A stretch of DNA of 64,000 bases from Aplectana chamaeleonis (taxonomy: Eukaryota; Nematoda; Chromadorea; Rhabditida; Cosmocercidae), in contig JAPDOI010000139.1 in the NCBI GenBank assembly GCA_029168955.1, positions 1,324,501-1,388,500 of the forward strand. The letters run 5' to 3'. How positions within the stretch are numbered: position 1 is the first letter of the stretch; every line of letters begins with the position of its first letter. Below are positions 44,687 to 54,764 of the stretch, one piece after another. Under the pieces are notes generated by a model, which ran no database searches, was not told where the DNA came from, and saw only the letters and a list, made by a program, of their open reading frames with translations. The position numbers were made by a program, and so were the translations under genes.

Positions 44687-45028
44687 ATTCCCCGCCGATG
44701 AACAACCGGGAAGAAATGAAGGATGCGATGAAGATGCTAACACTCCGATCTGACCTCACTGATTAGCGACATTTGACGGTCCCCACCATTTGTCGTTTGT
44801 GCTGTGGTTGAGCAGGTCGTTTCAAGAAGACCACCCTCCCATCCACCCCTCCACCGCGCAGCGGTAGGTCAGATCTGCCATGATGTTTAATATATGTTCT
44901 ACGGCCAAATAATCGCAATTTAGCCGCCAGATGATGGGTCTATGACCCGAAACGTCGCGGATAAAGTGGTTGATATTCATCTGTCACCACAAATCTATCA
45001 GAGCTTCAAATTATTACTATACATCACC
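44687..45028 (+). repeat. Penelope-like element, downstream terminal repeat
   Basis: Direct repeat of 41822-42162. It overlaps the end of the coding region of the element and carries the ribozyme-like motif. Confidence 0.85.
44918..44966 (+). ncRNA. Hammerhead-ribozyme-like motif (downstream terminal repeat)
   Basis: Stem I is TTTAGCCGC with GCGGATAAA (one G-A mismatch), followed by CAGATGA in place of the hammerhead core CTGATGA. Stem II is GGGTC-TAT-GACCC, followed by the second core strand GAAA and an ACGTC segment placing a GTC cleavage triplet before stem I. Stem III is minimal, as known for Penelope-element hammerheads, which are thought to fold as dimers. The core U-to-A change would weaken or abolish cleavage. 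It occurs in all three copies in the window. Confidence 0.5.
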
Positions 45029-45420
45029 TTTATTTTAATTATATTTATTCTCAAGTAGTGTTAGGTACAACTGATCCTACTTTTTGTTGTACGGCGTTTG
45101 ATCATTCGAATAGTTTGACATCATGGGCACAGAAGCAGTCATTTTTCCCGTAATGAGCTTACATACATACATACGAACCTTCATCGTAGGTTTTTCTTAA
45201 TCAATGTGACGGAGACCTATAAGGAACTGACTAGGGATCTTCGCATGGCTAACAACACCATTCAAAAGATGATGAATGTTTTCTGGTCAATTCTGCTCCG
45301 CTGTCTCCGAATCTGACATCGGGTTTTGCTACGGACACCTCTGAACGAAGTTATTAGCGTTTTTGAAGCTTCGTGAAAAGGTACCCATCAGCCAATTTTT
45401 TAGGAAGTTTGAAAAAAATT
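45029..45420. other. Anonymous DNA
   Basis: No feature supported. Confidence 0.3.
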
Positions 45421-45961
45421 CGGATTTGGCTCAAAACTTTGAAATGGGGGGTAATCAGGGCGCTGAACGCGAATCTGGGGTCTGTTTGTCGCGTGACTTA
45501 TGGGTAATGTAGGTTACGGTAATCATAATGCCTTTTAAATGACTTAACCTACCTTAATATTTCGAAAATCGAAAAATGGACCCCGGATTCGTGTCCGGCG
45601 TCCCAAATAACACCCACAGAGAAATTTTGAGCCAAATCCGAGACTTTGACCAAGCTACCGTACACTCCCGGTAACCTACCGTAATGTATCAAAAATCTAT
45701 AAACGGATTGCAGATTTGTGTTTAATACTGCAAATAACCTCTAGAGCTTCAATTTGAGCCATATCTAACGTAGCACTCCGGAAATCGGCAAATGTGGCGA
45801 TTTGCCATCGAATTTTCCCCCGATGGGAAGCTTTGAACGAATCAAGTCGGAAAGCTCGGGGAACCGTCAATTAAACCCCAGATTAGTGATCATCGCTCCA
45901 AATAACCCACCTGGAACGAGTCTGAGTGAAATCTGCGACATTTTTTAAAATGCTTTCGGAG
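45421..45961. repeat. Dispersed repeat related to 30.46-30.88 kb
   Basis: Blocks such as GAGACTTTGACCAA(G)CTACCG and CAAATAACACCCACAGAGAA match the 30.5 kb repeat in inverted orientation. The first part (45450-45540) is in the opposite sense to the rest, giving a foldback arrangement. The hAT element inserted into it; the repeat appears to resume at 52313. Confidence 0.55.
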
Positions 45962-46220
45962 CAGGCATGTGCGAAAAATTTCAAAACCGAAAAACGAAAA
46001 ATTTTCGGATTTGAAATCGAAAAATTCCGAAAAAACCGAAAAAAATTTTTTTATTTCGCCTTCGGAAGGGTTTTATTTAGGTCAAAAGATAGTTCTCAAG
46101 AAGAAAAACAAAACGACTTAGACTTGCAGCTTCATTTCAAACAAAGAATTCGAATCTAAAACAACAGTTAACATCACAACTACTTCATTCTGTACACCGA
46201 ACTTGATTCGTAGAGATCAC

Positions 46221-48650
46221 CTAATCAAAACCCAGGAGTGGTATGTTTTTGGACAAAGTCAGCAGCATTCCAAAATGTTTGTGGGATAGACGTTTACGAT
46301 AGTCGTTAATAATAATTCCAGCTGTGGAAAATGTTCGCTCCAACTCCGCGCTCCCTGAAGGGCAGCACATGTACAGGGAAGCTTATTTTGAAAATTGTGG
46401 GAAGATCGCCCTGTTTTCCTGGCGCGACCAGTAGTTAAATGGATTCTCCTTTGAATTAGCTGGCGTGGCGAACCATTTCTCCATTTCCTAAAGGGTAGAT
46501 AGAAAATCATGTTTCCACGCATTTGAAACAATGCTAGTCTCACCACTCGCACGGCCACTTCTTTGTCTACTGCAGCTTGTGAACTGGAGGCGGGCTGAAC
46601 ATCAGAAGTCTAAACCCACGGAATGAAATAAGCAGTATGGAAAAGGGCAGCAGAATATAACTTCACCGTTTGAAGGTATGCAGCGAAAGGGTCGAAGGTT
46701 TTATCTCCAGGGCTGACAACCACATCATCATCTGAGGGTACATTCCTGATAACTTCCTTGAGCATTTTCGATCAAAAGTTTGCCCTTACTCTCCTCTCGA
46801 AGAAACGCAAGCTAGAAGTAGTTTTTTGGAATCGGTTCGTATTCAGGTGGAAACAGGGTTCGGCGTGGGGTGCATATTCCATGGTACCTTAGACTCATTT
46901 GTCTGAGGTGATGGTCATTACGAGAAGGGCGGCGAGGAAAAAAAAGAACCCTTGCGCTCGAGCAAAGTGGGTGGAAATTCACTGAACTTCGAATAAACTA
47001 ATCATGTGCAATTTTTAAGCACTCAATCGCAACGTGTCCTCATTGAAAAGTGATGCCTCAAGAAAAGTTCCAAGCTCCACCGCACGCCGCACCCTGAGTT
47101 GATATTCTCACCTTGAAGCGTGGATCTGTCATTGTCGCAATGATCAAAAAGTCCATTTTTTCATATTTGGCTAGCTCTTTTTGCAGTCGGTTAGCAATCG
47201 CTGTTCTAAATTCACTTTTTTATCGATTGAGGTGTACTAGGTTTTTATGTTTGAAGCCCAACTACCTTGCTGTTCGAAATTCTTTTGTTTCGTTAGGGAC
47301 TCGATGAGGCTTTTGCATAGAGGGATGACGGTGCTGGCTGTGTTGCCGCGCTCCTAAAAAATTGTAAGCGACGATCATTTTAAACGTGGGCTCATCTGGT
47401 TGTACCTGCGCAAAAGATGAGAAGACTTGAAGAGGTGTCAGCACTCTTGAAATCGCATCCATCATTTCCCAATCTCCATCATTCAACTGAGGCCAATCCG
47501 GGTGTCTCGAAAGGAATACTACGTGGGCTGATTTGCAGCTTAAGCCGCGTTGGAACATGTCGAGAACATACCCCCATCTAACCGCCGACGTTTTTTTGAG
47601 CCGTACTATAGGGATTTCCAAGACGCTCTGGAGCTGCTCAAGCTCTCTTTGTGCGCTCGTGCTTTTCTTCATTTTTCTGCATATCTTTTTGTAATTCGCG
47701 ATCAGTGAAATTGCTCCCGGAATCGCCTTCGTACCATCCTCCGCGGCTAGATGAAGCTTATGGTTGAAGCAATCAAAACTTGGAACTTCCAACAATTTTC
47801 CAGCCAAAACTACATTGCTTGCTCCATCTCTAACGGCAGCGATGACTTTGTCCTTGATACCATATTTAGCCATTACTTGGCTGATCTTTTCAGCAATCAG
47901 ATCTGCCGTGTGACTATCGGTTCTGACGTAAGCGACCCCTAACAGAAGATGGGCAGGCTGACCATTTTTCAAATAATGTGCAATCACCCGATGGCCTGAT
48001 GGATGTTTCCATCGTCTGACCATAAGTCAAAACCGATTGTGATGTGGTTGGCTAGCTGCAATTCCTTTTTCGACCTTTTTGTCGTACTCTGCATACAATT
48101 TCGGTAGCTCCTGCCTAGTCATGGTAGTTCGACTTTCCAGTTTGAAACGCGGACGAATCTTCTTCATGAAGGATTTGAACGCCATCTTCTCTGTGAAGCT
48201 CAAGGGCAAGCAGTCCACTGCTATCATCTGCATGACTGATCTGGTTAATGCGTTCTGCTCGGCCCCATCTTCCTTCCATCCTTCGAATGCATCCTTGATG
48301 GAGAGTTGTGATTTTGTGATGGATAGTTCACTAGCGCTATTCGACTCCGAAGAGGACGAAGACAAAGACTTTGTAGAACACGTTACCAGTCGTGGACCGC
48401 GTGTTCTGAAATGGTAGCGCAGTCCAGAAGTGGTACCTAGTAAGATTACGCTTTCCCAGGGTAATTTCGATCTTGTAATGTTATGTATGACATAGTAGCG
48501 CACCGTCATCCTGCTTTTTGAGTGTATGTTGACATTCTTTGCACTGGAATTTCCCTGCGACTCTTTCTGAAGTGGTATTCGTGCCTTCCCATTTTTCGCG
48601 AGTGAGTAGTGGAAGAGGGGACCTACATAAAAAAGTATTGTCCCTGTTAT
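46221..48650 (-). pseudogene. hAT transposase with BED zinc finger, broken
   Basis: Reading from right to left: a BED-type finger (GKFQCKECQHTLKKQ) at about 48480-48640, then a linker. Next comes the N-terminal helical block (SIKDAFEGWKEDG to TRQELPKLYAEYDKK, 48060-48350). The catalytic region opens with IGFDLWSDDGNIHQAI near 48020 and continues in the 47262-48023 frame with AAVRDGASNV, CFNHKLHLA and TSAVRWGYVLDM. A TMTDPRFK block lies near 47115, and the C-terminal dimerisation domain has ELERTFSTAG and KRLSHKHFGMLL ending TAG at 46221-46223. Frame changes near 48010, in the zinc finger and in the C-terminal half show that it is not functional. Confidence 0.85.
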
Positions 48651-48659
48651 ACCCATATT

Positions 48660-49183
48660 CCGTAATGTTATTCAGATTGCATCGTTAGTTATTAGATTTG
48701 AGAAATTTGGACTGAAAGATCGCCGAGCTGTGATTGAGGTTAATGGGCGAAATTGGGCGTAAGGAACGCTCAGAGTTGCGTAGTTACTATTGTGTAGGGC
48801 GGTCGGCGTGTGCTCCAAGCCCCGAGTTTTGAACGAATTGCACACTACGGAAAACATCTGTAAAAATCAGCTGATCTCGTCTCTTATTCTCTTCTCCACG
48901 ATCCAGAGTGAGTTTTTAATGCGAAGTGTTTTAGGTATTCATTTATGAGATTCTGGAAAACTTTAGTTGGTCTGATCCCGCGCTTGGTGGGAAAATATTG
49001 TCTTCTTTCTGTTTGAGAATTTTCCGTTTTGTTTCTTGCAGTTTGCGATGAACAGTAAAAATATTGACGGGCTCCGTGTTATTTTTCGCTCCCTGAGCGC
49101 TTTCTTGAGTTTTTTGGGATTTCCGTTATGAACGCAGGCCTTGCTTCCAGACAATGTCAAAATTTTCAGAAGCAAGCCGGCAT
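48660..49183. other. hAT internal non-coding region
   Basis: Probably the 5' flank of the transposase. No motif supported. Confidence 0.35.
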
Positions 49184-49308
49184 GAATCCTAATCATACTT
49201 TGCTATCCCTATTGAAGGTCGGCGCAAATACGGTACCATATGCTATAATATAGGTGCACTGAGTTTGCGCCAACCTTCAATAGGGATAGCAAAGTATGAT
49301 TAGGATTA
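49184..49308. repeat. Hairpin-family element, copy 2 (nearly perfect)
   Basis: Arms of about 55 bp pair almost perfectly, from AATCCTAATCATACTTTGCT to the inverted AGCAAAGTATGATTAGGATT. The core GGCGCAAAnnCGGTnC with the loop TATGCTATAATATAGG is shared with the copies at 8170, 54105 and 54460. The outermost 10 bp are unique to this copy. Confidence 0.8.
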
Positions 49309-49548
49309 TCGACTGTAGGTTCGGGAAGCAAAACCTACACCGAGCAAACTAGATCGTCTGGTGTATTCACCACAAACTGCAGAACAAAAACAATCGAAAT
49401 CGAATCGAACAAATCTAAAAAATCTGAACTTCGTACCTCCCCCCCCCAAAGCGGGATAACATCACCGGCTTGTCGATGTCATGCATAGAAGGCATGATCA
49501 AGCTCGGGTATGTAGTCTCTCGACGGATCATGAGAGGGAGGGGTCGTA

Positions 49549-49819
49549 CTATGCTCATCTGGGCCAAATTCCGGTCCGCAGTTGCGTCTCCACACGCTTT
49601 GCGGCCGCGCGCTTTCGAGTCGGAAGATTTTCCAGCGCCGCAGCCGCATTCTGCTGACACTAGGTGGGTTTTAGGAACTGGAAACTAAACGAAATTGGAG
49701 AACGCTGTATAGAAAAGCCACATCGGGTCGGCTTTGGAGCTGGAAACTCGATTGAACGTGCGGCCGCAAAGCGTGTCCAGGCGCAATTGCGGACCGGAAT
49801 TTGGCCCAGATGAGCACAG
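49549..49819. mobile_element. TA MITE, family E, copy 2
   Basis: The ends CTATGCTCATCTGGGCCAAA and TTTGGCCCAGATGAGCACAG, 271 bp apart, with TA flanks. The TTCCGGTCCGCA...TGCGGACCGGAA arms match the 22.2 kb copy; the centre has diverged. Inserted in the hAT element. Confidence 0.8.
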
Positions 49820-50367
49820 TAGAATTCTTATATAAAAATGGAAATCTAAGGTGGGGTTGTTAGAAGATCGGCTCAGAAACGAAATATTCAGGAGATTATA
49901 AAAAATTTCAAAATTCTCGATCGCTATGGAGAGGGGGTCGTAGCTTAGCTGAAGTCCTAAACAACGACCGGCTTGACTCTGCAGAAAAGGTATTTCCGTG
50001 ATCAGTTCAACTGACTTAATGCGACGCGTGCGGCGGAAAGCAGCTGCGTTTACTTCAGCCACTCGAAGCGAGCCCGAGGCTCTTTCTTTTTCTGAGCATC
50101 AAATCAACAAGCGAACCCCACCCACGGCTACTCGGAAACCACACAAGCAAATATGCAAAACACTTCGTAACAGAAACTCACATTGAGTAATGGAGAATGT
50201 AATAGGGGACTAGAATTATAGATTAATACTGGTGCTACCGAAGCGGAGGGGGTCGCTATGTTAGACCCACTTTCTTGGCCATAACTATTTTTCGTGTCGC
50301 GAAGAGCCTTTCGACTTCGTAAAGAAAGGGAAACCCCGGGTACGAGCTCAAATGACGCGGAGGCACG

Positions 50368-50640
50368 TAAAAATGGGCGTGGCCAAGTGCATCGCAAAAT
50401 TGTGACCCCTTCGGCTGCATCAGCACCTCAGCACAACCGTTGCCAGCTGCTCTTCGCCGGATCGAACTCCCAAACAAATTGGGGGCAATCGCACCAAGGA
50501 TGGGCACTACAGCATCGCACATGGCCACGCCCTTTTTTCCGCGCCGCAACTGGATTTGAAGACCAACATGAAGTTCCCCTTTTTCAGAATCAGGGAAGTT
50601 CTTGCGGCTCGTGAAACTGGGCGTGGCCAAGTGTGATGTC
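50368..50640. repeat. Cluster of GGGCGTGGCC inverted motifs
   Basis: GGGCGTGGCCAAGTG at about 50377 and 50622 is inverted at about 50522 (CATGGCCACGCCC), with CCGCGCCGCAAC nearby. The same termini occur in the hairpin at 25257-25348. This is probably two overlapping or nested copies of a small element. Confidence 0.5.
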
Positions 50641-50917
50641 ACAGTGCCTCTCCAGCGTTGGAAAATTTCCAGTGTGGGGTCGCAGGTTAACTGCAGAATG
50701 GAGGTCGCGTCGTCGGATTTTTTTTTGTTTTAGCTAAAATTTTCTCGTGCTAGTCTAAGAATCGCCTGAAAACATTTTCGAAACGGCCGTCAATTATTCA
50801 GACCTGTCAGCTATCTGCAACTTAAAACGTCATGAAAATTGCAAATGTCTAAATAGCAGAAAAATAGAAACACAAAGTTTCTTGGGGCCTTCAGTGTCAC
50901 AGGCATTGCTTACGCGC

Positions 50918-51308
50918 TATTCATACTGCTGAACGCCAGCGCGGCACGCGCGTAAAGCGCGGACGTGGCGTTGGAGTATGAATAGCAATACGGCCGTCGC
51001 CGCCATGGCGGTGCGGCCATGGCGGCGACGGCCGTAATGACCTTTTCTGCATTTTTCACTACTAATCCGCCATCAGTTTCATTCGGTTTCGGGATAATAA
51101 ATTCCATTACTAACCTCTGATATCGTCAGGGTGAACGCGTGTACAGAATTTGCTTGTTAAGAAGGGTTAAAGCCCTTTTGTTCCGATCCGCTAAGGCGTC
51201 GCCGTTGGAGTATTCATAGTCTCCTCAAGCGCGTGACGCTCGTAGAAACTCTAAGGCCCCGTACGCGCGTCCCACGCGTGCCGCGCTGGCGTTGAGGAGT
51301 ATGAATAG
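50918..51308. mobile_element. GC-rich nested inverted repeat
   Basis: CGCTATTCATACTGCTGAACGCCAGCGCGGC (50917 on) recurs inverted at 51277-51310 (GCCGCGCTGGCG...TATGAATAGCG). A nearer inverted half lies at 50963-50986, and a perfect palindrome, TACGGCCGTCGCCGCCATGG with its inverse, spans 50989-51035. Non-coding; located inside the hAT element. Confidence 0.65.
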
Positions 51309-51309
51309 C

Positions 51310-52170
51310 GCCCTACTGACAGAATAGCGAGACAGAAAACGAATTCGCTCATAGACAGAGAGGAATAGAAGGGTTTTTCGGGCGGTGGCGAAAAGGCAGT
51401 TTAACTCCCTGAAAATAACTTTCAGCCTTAAATCTCACTTCTACATCGGGGGCGGTCGGGCACGAGAGCACCTGATAAAAGGTTGTAGAGAAGAACTCTA
51501 ACCGGATTTTTCAAAAGGCAATTTGGGTAAAAAATTGCCACCGATTTTTTTCGCTATTTAGACAAAGTCAATTTTGACGAGCATTAGATTCGAGCTAGGC
51601 GGCAGGCTCTGGGGTAGATTTAGCGCGGTCATTGTTAGGAAGGGAAGGGGGTGTCGCGAACCTATGCTACGGGTGGGGAATCGCGGTGCAGGGCAGATCG
51701 GAGTACGGGGCGGGGTTTCGCCACCATCGGCCAATCGGCGGCGGTTTCTCCCAAAGGCGGTACCGATTGGCTGACAGAGGAATTACCCGTCTCGTACTCT
51801 CATCTCCCATTGCACCGGAGTCGCAGCAAGGGCTTCTTTGCTCAACGGGCCGCATGCTCGAGGGCCCTCCAACAAGTTACTACAAAAATAAAACAAGAAA
51901 CATAAAAACAGGTGTTACAACATAAAAACCAGATCAAATCATTAAAAGTTAAACATCGACCAACCGGTTGACGCGAAGGGCAGGCAGGTCGCTAAATTAG
52001 CTGAGCGTCCAAGCGCGACACCCAGTGCCTAGGCTGCGTATCGACGAACGCGCCAGCAGCTGACGCGCAGCGAATACTTGGCTAGTGCAGAGTTGCTGCA
52101 GACGTCTGCATCTACAGTAGGAATGAATTAAAACAAGTCAGCGCAGAACGGTAAGGTTCACCGAAGTGTA
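51310..52170. other. hAT right-half filler DNA
   Basis: GC-rich open frames at 51574-51925 have no motif. A short palindrome CCAATCGGC...GTACCGATTGG lies at about 51732-51770. No gene supported. Confidence 0.3.
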
Positions 52171-52312
52171 TTTGCATTGCGCAGAATGCCAGAATATAAA
52201 CCGAAAAAAACCGAAAAAAAAATAAAATTTTTCGTTTTTTTCGATATCGATTTTTTTCGCCAAAAAGACCGAAAAACGAAAAAACCGAAAAAACGAAAAA
52301 CGCACACCCCTG

Positions 52313-52560
52313 TTTCGGAGGTAGCGCCCAACCGAAAATCTGCACAAGTCCAAAACGCTATCAGTCTGTGAAAAGTTCGGAAAATGTGCCTTCACCTAAA
52401 ATTAGCTCAGTGGGGTAGTTTTGGGCGCTTAACCCAAGCATGAATTCCGTTTCCGGATTTCGCATACACTAATGCGCGTTTTTGAAAGAAAAAAGCGGGA
52501 AATACGAAATTTGACAGGCTCTATCTTCTTTCGCAGATGTCCGTAGCGAAATCCGAGTAC
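52313..52560. repeat. Right flank of the hAT insertion (continuation of the 45.4 kb repeat)
   Basis: Begins with the second copy of TTTCGGAG. The sequence (AAATTAGCTCAGTGGGGTAGTTTTGGGCGC) resembles the TTATTTGG...GCTGAACGCGAA phrases of the dispersed repeat, consistent with an interrupted unit. Confidence 0.4.
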
Positions 52561-52664
52561 CGATTCGAAGAGAGCGCGCCAGAGTTGACTAGAAAACATT
52601 TACCAGCTTTCTGATTCGGGGGTACCCCTTGCGAGGTTCCCTAGTGAGTATACTGCACATGAAG

Positions 52665-52905
52665 TACAGTTGACCGCAATGTTAAAAGGGCATGGTGCGG
52701 TTGCGGACTCGCACTAAATTACGGTGGAATCTAACACTTTGCCAGATTTCGTCATCGATCGGCGCCAACCGTCGTCTCTCTGCTCACGAGAATATCAGCT
52801 GTGGCGCCGATCGATGAAGAAATCTGGCAAAGTGCCAGATTCTACCGTAGTTTCAGTGCGAGTCCGCAACCGCACCATGTCCTTTTCACATTGCGGTCAA
52901 CTGTA
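52665..52905. mobile_element. TA-flanked foldback MITE
   Basis: The arms start CAGTTGACCGCAATGTTAAA and end TTCACATTGCGGTCAACTG, about 100 bp each, bordered by TA at 52665-52666 and 52904-52905. The loop is about 35 bp. The long frame across it (52724-53026) is incidental. Confidence 0.8.
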
Positions 52906-53521
52906 TGCTTGCGCATTCAATAGTTGTTCATCAATGTATATTGTCAGAGCAAGCGGCAAAGAGGTTTTCCATCTTAGTGAACCTTCTCACCTTGGGCAGT
53001 GGTTTGGCATTGCTGCACCTTCATGATAAGTCCTGAAGTTCAAGCTAGGGTCTAAAGTTCTAATCGGAAGCCGTTAAAATTTCCTTCTATTCGCTCGTTT
53101 CAATGTGTTTATTCAACACTCCTTTTCTCATCAGCCGAGCGCAAAGTCATGCAAACTTGATTTAGATAACAGCCTGTGCAGTCCAGGATTACACTGAGCA
53201 TGCTGAAAAGTCAAGTGAGTGCTTTTTTCTCTTAGTTATTTCATTGCCGCCTCCGATTGCTTTGAAGTGTAATTTATTTTGTAGTTGTGCTCCCCAATAA
53301 TTGAATATTTTGAACATTTTTGATTTTCGCCCCAGTATCAAAAAGCATTTGAACTATCTTGGTTTCCCAGCATTACTTTAGTAGGATTGTTCCTATAATT
53401 GATAGGAACATGGGCGTCCACTCTTTCATTAACCTGCAACTATGTGTCATTCAAGATTTCATTCGAATAGTTTTGAATGAGTTTCGGTTCAGTGCGATGT
53501 GAACAGAATCCTGCTCTCTCA
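52906..53521. other. Anonymous DNA
   Basis: No feature supported. Confidence 0.3.
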
Positions 53522-54006
53522 TTAAAGGCACTGTTCGCGATAAGAATCGCTTCTCTGTTTTCTCGCCTGTCTTAAAACCGGTCCCATTCTGATTCCAATG
53601 GCGCTTCTGGATTCGTAAATGACCTTCTGGGAATGGAGTTATGGTCCCTCAAAAATTGAGCTAGGGAAGCATGGTGGACGAGTTGTTCGAGGCTTGTAAC
53701 TTCCGTCTTTCGCAGCCAATGTAAGCAAGCTCACCTGAGTAAAGAAAGGAGTTGAGAGTGAAGGGAAGAACGGGGCTCTTGATCGGAAACCATCGCTCAA
53801 CTCACAATTTCGAGTGTTCCTTTGTTCACGTCGAGGGGGGGGGGCTTGCCCACAGCGGCGGGGTTTGCCCACTTTTCTAAGCCGTTTCGCGGCTCCTGGG
53901 TAGCTTTTCTTCCCGTTTTTTCGACGCTGTTCTGCATCTGAGAGCTACGAGAAGCGTTTATCATGGAAAATTCGAGGACGAAGTTTATCGCGAACAGTGC
54001 CTTTAA
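53522..54006. mobile_element. TTAA MITE, family A, copy 5
   Basis: TTAAAGGCACTGTTCGCGAT to ATCGCGAACAGTGCCTTTAA, 485 bp, TTAA borders. The interior is close to copies 2-4. Compensatory changes keep the two ends complementary (CGCGAT/ATCGCG). Confidence 0.85.
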
Positions 54007-54104
54007 TTGTGCGAGCACCCGCGATAGATTAACGCTAAGAACCAGTGACAGTCCCGATACATTCTGGCATTGAAGGGAATATGAGAGCTACATAACATCG
54101 GCAT

Positions 54105-54228
54105 GGATCCTGAAGAGACTTTGAGTTCCCGATCGGAGGCTGGTGCAAACTCGGTGCACATATATTATAGCATATGGCACCGAGTTTGCGCCAACCTTCA
54201 GCAGTGAACGCGAAGTCTCTTCAGGTTA
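54105..54228. repeat. Hairpin-family element, copy 3
   Basis: The arms CCTGAAGAGACTTTGAGTTC and (inverted) CGCGAAGTCTCTTCAGG enclose the shared core GCAAACTCGGTGC/GCACCGAGTTTGC with loop ACATATATTATAGCATATG. The outer 9-10 bp are specific to this copy. Confidence 0.75.
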
Positions 54229-54456
54229 TGCGATTATTCGGTTGTCGAATGGGATAAATATAACATTTTCGAAGACCCCCATTGAATGACTTACTCCTGG
54301 TATGAGCATACTCCCATAATCTTCGATTACAATTAGATTCCTTTCCTACCCAAATTAGTAATTATATAGGGTAAATTAGTACTAAAAGACGAACCTCTAA
54401 TAGGGGTTAAAAACGAACCATGCCTTGAAAATCGGTACTGGACATTTCATCGGCAC

Positions 54457-54592
54457 GGATTGCACTGATACTTTGCGTTCCCTATTGAAGATTGGCGCAA
54501 ACTCGGTGCACGTATGCTATAACATATAGTACCGAGTTGGCGTCAACCTTCAATAGTGAATGCGAAGTACCACCGCGATCCGTGCCGTCCTT
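54457..54592. repeat. Hairpin-family element, copy 4
   Basis: The outer arms GGCACGGATTGCACTGATAC and the inverted GATCCGTGCC, the middle TTGCGTTCCCTATTGAAG, and the core GGCGCAAACTCGGTGC with loop CACGTATGCTATAACATAT. Outer arms match copy 1 at 8170 but not copies 2 or 3. Confidence 0.75.
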
Positions 54593-54764
54593 ACTAATTT
54601 TTGAAACACTCGCTCATGGTTTAGTGATTACGCACATTCTCAGGAAGGTTAGGACCCCTTGAGTACTGACTTTTCTCCAGTTTTGCTGGCTCTGGCGGAA
54701 GTATGGACCAGTCATACTCAGGGATTTGCTAGTATGAGAACTAATTGCAAAAGACAATGTTGTA

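Larger units (their letters stand above)
41000..45028 (+). mobile_element. Penelope-like retroelement (RT plus GIY-YIG), complete but broken
   Basis: Organisation: an inverted partial copy of the 3' region (41000-41820), a direct terminal repeat (41822-42162), the body with the reverse transcriptase and GIY-YIG endonuclease (42300-44640), and the second terminal repeat (44687-45028). Direct pseudo-LTRs plus an adjoining inverted segment are characteristic of Penelope-like elements. Nematode Penelope families are known (Nematis), and this is probably one; the family name is an inference. Several frameshifts and a changed catalytic residue show that this copy is dead. Confidence 0.9.
45962..52312 (-). 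mobile_element. hAT transposon, 6.35 kb, with 8-bp target duplication
   Basis: The termini are CAGGCATGTGCGAAAAATTT (left) and, inverted at the right, CAGGGGTGTGCGTTTTTCG, both followed by AT-rich CCGAAAAA-type sequence. The 8 bases TTTCGGAG stand immediately outside both ends (45954-45961 and 52313-52320), a perfect hAT-sized target duplication. A broken BED/hAT transposase lies on the minus strand in the left half. The right half has been enlarged by several younger elements (hairpin 49184, MITE 49549, inverted repeats 50.37-51.3 kb). Confidence 0.93.

Noticed and set aside
46259..46558. Minus-strand 99-codon frame at the hAT left end as a separate gene
   Set aside because: It is out of frame with the conserved ELERTFSTAG dimerisation domain that occupies the same DNA.
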